Assembly (NCBI RefSeq): GCF_900111005.1
Contig: NZ_FOFV01000002.1
Coordinates: 620,001 to 684,000 of the forward strand
Reading direction: 5' to 3'
DNA length: 64,000 nt
DNA from: Lentzea albida
GTDB lineage: Bacteria > Actinomycetota > Actinomycetes > Mycobacteriales > Pseudonocardiaceae
The first letter of the stretch is position 1. Each line of letters begins with the position of its first letter. The notes beneath the pieces were generated by a model. It made no database searches and had not been told where the DNA came from. It saw nothing but the letters and a program-made list of their open reading frames with translations. A program made the position numbers and the translations under genes. Positions 59,664-64,000 of the stretch are shown here, piece by piece.

Positions 59664-60522
59664 GGTGCGCGGCGTCGAGGCGGGTCAGCTCCTCGGGGGT
59701 GAGCCGGATGTCGCCCGCCTCGACGTTCTGCCGCAGGTGCCCCACGTCTCCGGTACCGGGGATGACCAGCACGTGCGGGCCGCGCGCCAGCGTCCACGCC
59801 AGGCGGATCTGCGCGGGTGAGACGCCGCGGGCGTGCGCGATCGCGGTGACCTCGTCGTCCTGCGCCGACGTGCCGGCCTCCCGGCTGGCCCCGGCGAGCG
59901 CGAAGAACGGCACGAACGCGATGCCGCGTTCGCCGCAGACGCCGAGGAAGTCGTCCTGTTCCGGGTGGTGGCCGAGCCCGTAGGAGTTCTGCACGCACAC
60001 GACCCCGGCGATGCGTTGTGCCTGGTCGAGGTGGTGCTGCCGGACGTTGGACAGCCCGAGGTGCCGGACGAGGCCGGCCCGCTGGAGCTCCGCCAGCGCC
60101 CCGAAGTGCGCGCTGACGTCGTCCAGCCCGCTCACCCGCAGGTTGACGACGTCGAGGTGGTCGCGGCCGAGCTGGCGCAGGTTCTCCTCGACCTGGCCCC
60201 TCAGCTGTTCCGGCGTCGCGAGCGGCAGCCACTCCCCCTGCGGCGTGCGGCCGGGGCCGACCTTCGTGACGATCACCAGGTCGTCCGGGTACGGCGCGAG
60301 CGCGCTGTTGATCAGCTCGTTCGCCGACCGGGTGGCGGAGAAGTAGAAGGCGGCCGTGTCGACGTGGTTCACCCCGATCGCGACCGCCTCGCGCAGCACC
60401 GCGATCGCCTCGTCGCGGTCACGCGGAACCGCCCCGGGACCGAACGCCGTCCCCCGCTGCGGCAACCGCATGGCGCCGAACCCGACCCGCCGCACGGTGA
60501 GGTCACCCAGTCGCCACGTCAT
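59650..60522 (-). CDS. Aldo/keto reductase
   Basis: 290 residues from ATG 60522; a GTG three codons upstream is an alternative. TIM-barrel AKR with catalytic residues Asp (VNHVDTAAFY) and Tyr in that loop, the Lys in VIVTKVGPG, and His in REDHLDVVNLR-type context (GRDHLDVVNLRVSG). The C-terminal LVIPGTGDVGHLRQNVEA is the NADPH-binding segment. It reduces carbonyl compounds with NADPH; the substrate is unknown. It is divergent from the DUF2203 gene by only 26 bp. Confidence 0.92.
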   Translation of the reverse strand: MTWRLGDLTVRRVGFGAMRLPQRGTAFGPGAVPRDRDEAIAVLREAVAIGVNHVDTAAFYFSATRSANELINSALAPYPDDLVIVTKVGPGRTPQGEWLPLATPEQLRGQVEENLRQLGRDHLDVVNLRVSGLDDVSAHFGALAELQRAGLVRHLGLSNVRQHHLDQAQRIAGVVCVQNSYGLGHHPEQDDFLGVCGERGIAFVPFFALAGASREAGTSAQDDEVTAIAHARGVSPAQIRLAWTLARGPHVLVIPGTGDVGHLRQNVEAGDIRLTPEELTRLDAAHLNDG

Positions 60523-60548
60523 TCCGTCCACTGTGCCAGCCTGTCGTC

Positions 60549-60890
60549 GTGGGACTGTTCACGCTCGACGAGGCCCGGAGCGAACTCGCGCGGCTGCTGC
60601 CCGCGCTGGACGAGATCGTGCGCCTGCGCGCCGACGCCGCCGAACTGGCCGTCGGCCGCTCGACGCTCGGCGGGCTGCCGGAGTTCAAGGCCGCGCAGGC
60701 CCGGCTGGACGAGCTGATGGAGTCCGTGCAGCGGACCGGGGCGGAGCTGAAGGGCTTCGCGCCGCTGCTCGTCGACTTCCCGTCGGAGATCGACGGTGTG
60801 CCGGTGCTGCTGTGCTGGCTCGAAGGCGACCGCGAGCTCTCCTGGTACCACCGGACCGATCTGGGCTTCGCGGGCCGTCGCCCTCTCTAG
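60549..60890 (+). CDS. DUF2203 domain-containing protein
   Basis: 113 residues from GTG 60549. The DUF2203 pattern is clear: LFTLDEARSELARLLPALDEI at the start (shortened), then GAELKGFAPLLVDFPSEIDG and VLLCWLEGDRELSWYHRTDLGFAGRRPL (core CWLEGD and GFAGRRPL). A small, mainly helical protein with unknown function. Its stop overlaps the converging gene by 4 bp. Confidence 0.85.
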   Translation: MGLFTLDEARSELARLLPALDEIVRLRADAAELAVGRSTLGGLPEFKAAQARLDELMESVQRTGAELKGFAPLLVDFPSEIDGVPVLLCWLEGDRELSWYHRTDLGFAGRRPL

Positions 60891-61780
60891 GGCGCGAGGA
60901 AACCGGCGATCAGCAGCACGCTCACCAGCCCCGCGATCAGGCCGAACGCCACCAGGTACCGCCTCGCGGTGGTCCGGCCGGGCATGCGGAGCAGGATGAT
61001 CCCCGCGGCCACCGTCAGCACGCCCGCGATCGGGGTGAGGGCGCGCCACGCCTTGTCCCACGTGAACGGCAGGTAGTCGTCCGCGCCGTAGAGCGACAGG
61101 ATCAGCGCGGGCAGGCCGAGTCCGGCGGCGGCCGCGGCGGCGAGCGTGTTGAACCGTTGTTGCGCCTCGCTTTCCTGCGCGACGGCGAACGTGGAGACGC
61201 TGCTGAGCAACGCCTGCAGCCGCGTGACCTCGTCACCGAGCCCGGCGTCCATGGCCTCGCAGTGCCGCATGACCAACGTCGTGAACCGCCCCTCGCGCAC
61301 GGCCTCCTGGGCCACGTCCCGCGCGCGGCTGACCGCCATCGACAGCTCGACGAGCTGCGCCATGAGCATGCGCAGGGCGGTGTTCTTGCGCTGTGCCAGC
61401 AGGTCGGCGATCTGGCGTTCCATCTCGTACCGCAGGCCGCGCAGGTCCGCGACGGTGTTCCTGGACCCCTCCGCGAGGACCTTGGCGATCGTGAGCGCCT
61501 TCTCGCGCTCCGCGATCCGGTGGGCGGGCTCGGCGAGGGTTCCGGGCAGGTCCTCGGGGGACCAGGTGCTCTGGCGCCAGCCCTGCGCGTCGCTCCACGC
61601 CGCCCGGATCACGACCTCGACGCGGTTCCCGTCCGTGCGCGCCTCGCCCACGAGGATCTTGCGGTGCTCGCCGGAGGTGATCCGCAGGAACGGCACCGCC
61701 GCGCCTCCCAGGCGGCCTTCTCCGAGGGTGACCTCCGCGCCCAGGTCCGGGTCCGCGGGATCCCCCGCCAGGATGCGCAT
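60887..61780 (-). CDS. Hypothetical coiled-coil protein with two C-terminal membrane helices
   Basis: 297 residues from ATG 61780. An N-terminal beta-rich region of about 70 residues (VTLGEGRLGGAAVPFLRITS) is followed by a long helical, probably coiled-coil, segment from about 85 to 215 (for example LRGLRYEMERQIADLLAQRK, DAGLGDEVTRLQALLSSVS), then a helical hairpin: LAAAAAAGLGLPALILSLYG, WRALTPIAGVLTVAAGIILL and YLVAFGLIAGLVSVLLIAGF. The layout resembles CorA-like proteins, but the GMN signature is absent. It may be a membrane-tethered sensor. Function unknown. Confidence 0.7.
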   Translation of the reverse strand: MRILAGDPADPDLGAEVTLGEGRLGGAAVPFLRITSGEHRKILVGEARTDGNRVEVVIRAAWSDAQGWRQSTWSPEDLPGTLAEPAHRIAEREKALTIAKVLAEGSRNTVADLRGLRYEMERQIADLLAQRKNTALRMLMAQLVELSMAVSRARDVAQEAVREGRFTTLVMRHCEAMDAGLGDEVTRLQALLSSVSTFAVAQESEAQQRFNTLAAAAAAGLGLPALILSLYGADDYLPFTWDKAWRALTPIAGVLTVAAGIILLRMPGRTTARRYLVAFGLIAGLVSVLLIAGFLAP

Positions 61781-61870
61781 GTCCGTGATCTTCGCACGGT
61801 GACCGGATCCGTCCGTTCGTCGGCCGGGCCGTGCCTGTTCCGCCGGGGTGCGGTCCACGAGGCTGGAGGC

Positions 61871-62419
61871 ATGAAGCGAGCATTGATCGTCATCGACGTG
61901 CAGGAGTCGTTCCGGCAGCGCCCGAACTGGGCCGAGGTGTCCGACCCCGACGTGGTCGGCAAGGTGAACCGGCTCGTCGACCTCACCCGCGACGCCGGTG
62001 ACCTGGTGGTGTGGGTCCTGCACTCCGAGCCCGGCTCCGGCGACGTGTTCGACCCCGCGCTCGGGCACGTGCGGCTGATGGACGGGCTCAAGCCGCTCGA
62101 CGACGAGCCCGTCCTGACCAAGACCGCGCACAACGCGTTCACCACGACGAACCTGCAGCAGACGCTCACCCAGCGCGGTGTGCGGGAGCTGCTGATCAGC
62201 GGCATCCGCACGGAACAGTGCTGCGAGACGACCACGCGGGTCGGGTCGGACCTCGGTTTCGACATGACGTTCGTGACCGACGCGACCGCCACCATGCCGT
62301 TGCCGCACTGGCGCACCGGGAAGGTGCTGGGCGTCGAGGAGGTCATCGAGCGGACGGAGTACGTGCTGGCCGGTCGTTTCGCACGGATCTCGGATGTCGC
62401 TACGCTGACCGGATCGTGA
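61871..62419 (+). CDS. Isochorismatase-family cysteine hydrolase
   Basis: 182 residues from ATG 61871. Catalytic triad: Asp in VIDVQESF (residue about 8), Lys in LTKTAHNAF, and Cys in RTEQCCETT. It has the Rossmann-like isochorismatase fold. Substrates of the family range from isochorismate to nicotinamide, N-carbamoyl compounds and oxamate, so specificity is open. The stop overlaps the GlxA-type regulator start (GTGA), so the pair is one operon, a common hydrolase-regulator arrangement. Confidence 0.88.
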   Translation: MKRALIVIDVQESFRQRPNWAEVSDPDVVGKVNRLVDLTRDAGDLVVWVLHSEPGSGDVFDPALGHVRLMDGLKPLDDEPVLTKTAHNAFTTTNLQQTLTQRGVRELLISGIRTEQCCETTTRVGSDLGFDMTFVTDATATMPLPHWRTGKVLGVEEVIERTEYVLAGRFARISDVATLTGS

Positions 62420-63318
62420 CCAGAGTCGTCTTCCTGCTCGTACCGGGAGTGCACCTGCTCGACCTCGCGGGGCCGGCGCAGGTGTTCTCCAGCGCGGCCG
62501 ACCTCGTGGGCGGGTACGCGCTGTCGTACATGGGCGACACCGAGACCGTGCGCAGTCATCAGGGCGTGCCGCTGGGCGCGTCGACGGACCTGCCCTCTCT
62601 CGATGTCGACGATCTCGTGTTCGTGCCGGGATGGCGGTCGCCGAAGATCGTGGGCACCGGCCACCTGAGCGACCGCGCGTTGGCCTGGGTGCGCGCACAT
62701 CACGACAACGGCGGCACAGTCGCGAGTGTGTGTGCGGGCGCGGATGCGTTGGGGCGAGCCGGTTTGCTCGACGGACGCCGATGCACCACGCACCACGAGT
62801 TGCAGGAAGAGCTCGAACGGCGCTACCCCGCCGCACAGGTCGTGCACGACGTCTTGTTCGTGGAGGACAACAGGGTGGTGACGTCCGCAGGCATCGCGAG
62901 CGGCATCGACCTCGCGCTGCACCTCGTCGCCGTGCGCCATGGCCCCGCTGTCGCCGCCGCGATCGCACGCACGATGGTCGTCTACGCGCGCAGGAACGGC
63001 GACGACCAGCAGTCGAGTGTGCTGCTGCGGCACCGCTCGCACATCAACGAGACGGTGCACCGCATCCAGGACGTGATCGAGTCACGGCTCAGCGACCGCC
63101 TCTCACTGGCCGAACTCGCCGTGCACGCCGGTTGCAGCGAACGGACCGTGACGCGGTTGTTCGGTCGTGCGACGGGCATGACGCCGTTGAAGTACCAGCA
63201 GGCGTTGCGCGTCGAACGGGCCGAACACCTGATCGGTCAAGGCGCCACGGTCGAGTCCGCCGCCCGCAACGTCGGCTTCGAGGACGCCCGCATGCTGCGC
63301 CGGCTGCGTTCGCGCTGA
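62416..63318 (+). CDS. GlxA-family transcriptional regulator (DJ-1/PfpI plus AraC HTH)
   Basis: 300 residues from GTG 62416. The N-terminal DJ-1/PfpI-like domain has LLDLAGPAQVFSSA, VCAGADALGRAGLLDGRR with the elbow Cys (VASVCAGA), and TSAGIASGIDLALHLV. The C-terminal AraC helix-turn-helix pair reads SLAELAVHAGCSERTVTRLF and TPLKYQQALRVERAEHL. GlxA-type proteins sense a metabolite through the amidotransferase-like domain and activate neighbouring catabolic genes. Targets here are likely the two flanking isochorismatase-family genes. It is coupled to the upstream hydrolase. Confidence 0.93.
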   Translation: MTRVVFLLVPGVHLLDLAGPAQVFSSAADLVGGYALSYMGDTETVRSHQGVPLGASTDLPSLDVDDLVFVPGWRSPKIVGTGHLSDRALAWVRAHHDNGGTVASVCAGADALGRAGLLDGRRCTTHHELQEELERRYPAAQVVHDVLFVEDNRVVTSAGIASGIDLALHLVAVRHGPAVAAAIARTMVVYARRNGDDQQSSVLLRHRSHINETVHRIQDVIESRLSDRLSLAELAVHAGCSERTVTRLFGRATGMTPLKYQQALRVERAEHLIGQGATVESAARNVGFEDARMLRRLRSR

Positions 63319-63392
63319 GCCGCACGCGTGCGGCCGTCCACAGTCGACGGAACACCCTTGCACGCCACCGCGAGCGGCCTAAGCTGGGCCGC

Positions 63393-63950
63393 GTGACCAC
63401 TCTGGCGAACCGCCCCAACACCGCGTTGCTCGTGATCGACGTGCAGAACGGCGTGGTGAACCACGCCCACAACCGCGACGAGGTCGTCGCCAACGTCGCC
63501 ACCCTCGTCGACAAGGCGCGCGCGGCCGGCGTCGACGTCGTCTGGGTGCAGCACAGCAACCCCGAGCACATGCCGAAGGAGTCCGACGGCTGGCAGTTCG
63601 TGCCGGAGCTGAAGCTCGCCGACGGGGAACCGGTGGTGCACAAGACCTTCGCCGACTCGTTCGAGGCGACCGACCTCGAGGAAGTGCTGGCGGGCAAGGG
63701 AATCGGCAGTCTCGTGGTGTCCGGCGCGCAGACCGACGAGTGCATCCGCTCGACCCTGCACGGCGCCATCGTGCGCGGCTACGATGCCAGGCTCGTGAGC
63801 GACGCGCACACCACCGAGGACCTGTCGGAGTGGGGCGCGCCCACGCCGGACAAGGTCATCGCGCACACGAACCTGTACTGGGAGAACCACACGGCGCCGG
63901 GCCGCACCGCGGGCGTCGTGAAGACCGAGGACGCCTTCAAGCCCGCGTGA
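63393..63950 (+). CDS. Second isochorismatase-family cysteine hydrolase
   Basis: 185 residues from GTG 63393; TAAGCT (63380-63385) ends 7 bases before it, indicating a leaderless transcript. The triad is Asp in VIDVQNGVV, Lys in VVHKTFADSF, and Cys in TDECIRSTLHG. It is only distantly similar to the other isochorismatase-family protein 0.9 kb away, so it is not a recent tandem duplicate. The substrate is unknown. It stands alone after the GlxA-type regulator, and its 3' end overlaps a converging gene by 14 bp. Confidence 0.9.
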   Translation: MTTLANRPNTALLVIDVQNGVVNHAHNRDEVVANVATLVDKARAAGVDVVWVQHSNPEHMPKESDGWQFVPELKLADGEPVVHKTFADSFEATDLEEVLAGKGIGSLVVSGAQTDECIRSTLHGAIVRGYDARLVSDAHTTEDLSEWGAPTPDKVIAHTNLYWENHTAPGRTAGVVKTEDAFKPA

Positions 63951-64000
63951 CGAGGTGCCTGCTCGGCAGGTAGTCGATCTTCCAGTCCTCGTAGACGCCG
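63937..64000 (-). CDS. 3' end of a gene running off the right edge
   Basis: The minus strand from 64000 reads GVYEDWKIDYLPSRHLVTRA and stops at TGA 63937-63939. The frame is open to the window edge, has normal high-GC codon use, and converges on the isochorismatase gene, as many pairs here do. Twenty residues are too few to name the protein. Confidence 0.5.
   Translation of the reverse strand, partial: GVYEDWKIDYLPSRHLVTRA

Overview
The window is one contiguous piece of a high-GC actinobacterial chromosome, most likely a member of the Pseudonocardiales (Lentzea, Lechevalieria or Saccharothrix type). Support: an mshC gene for mycothiol synthesis; an actinobacterial fabG(mabA)-inhA-hemH block; a moxR-DUF58-VWA block; GTG and ATG starts preceded by TAnnnT -10 elements at leaderless spacing; and several close matches to the PafBC/RecA-independent DNA-damage promoter. 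I saw no rRNA, tRNA, CRISPR array, transposase or phage gene. Genus assignment is inference.

Layout. 0-1.5 kb: two tandem Pro/Gly/Gln-rich single-pass membrane proteins. 1.5-12 kb: housekeeping genes in an order resembling the mycobacterial trmI-to-mshC region (trmI, an M50 protease, a RecB-type nuclease, a thioesterase, a phosphoribosyltransferase, hisE-hisG, a FhuF-like Fe-S protein, a cobalamin riboswitch with cbtB-cbtA, a HAD hydrolase abutting a possible metH fossil, PAC2). 11-16 kb: a small exported protein, an MFS exporter, and an ABC exporter divergent from a GbsR/MarR regulator. 16-19 kb: two divergent secreted proteases (S1 and S8). 19-26 kb: two unknown proteins, mshC, and a 1418-residue secreted GH2 beta-galactosidase.

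25.8-32 kb is the most unusual stretch. An SPFH protein under a PafBC-type promoter is followed by a 1298-residue caspase-like/STAND-NTPase/TPR protein, whose stop codon abuts an LCAT/PGAP1-like alpha/beta hydrolase. This looks like a conflict or programmed-cell-death module. 32-44 kb: ctaD, a SCO6745-family protein, DUF4240, a magnesium-chelatase-like AAA+/VWA pair, a YcxB-like protein, an unknown conserved protein, a DNA-damage-promoter-driven pair (SBP-VWA fusion plus membrane-tethered solute-binding protein), and a MarR fossil.

44-57 kb: hemH-inhA-fabG and VWA-DUF58-moxR are separated by about 7 kb holding a FAD/Fe-S oxidoreductase, an MFS carboxylate transporter, a two-component system with a TAXI lipoprotein, and a DHFR-like protein. 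57-64 kb: a mobA-like gene, TetR with twin operators facing an ABC exporter, an aldo/keto reductase, DUF2203, a coiled-coil membrane protein, two isochorismatase-family hydrolases flanking a GlxA-type regulator, and the tail of one more minus-strand gene.

Genes are tightly packed: ATGA or GTGA stop/start overlaps mark the operons, and several converging genes overlap at their 3' ends. Recurrent PafBC-like promoters suggest that a nuclease, the SPFH gene, a DUF4240 gene and the SBP-VWA pair share a DNA-damage regulon.
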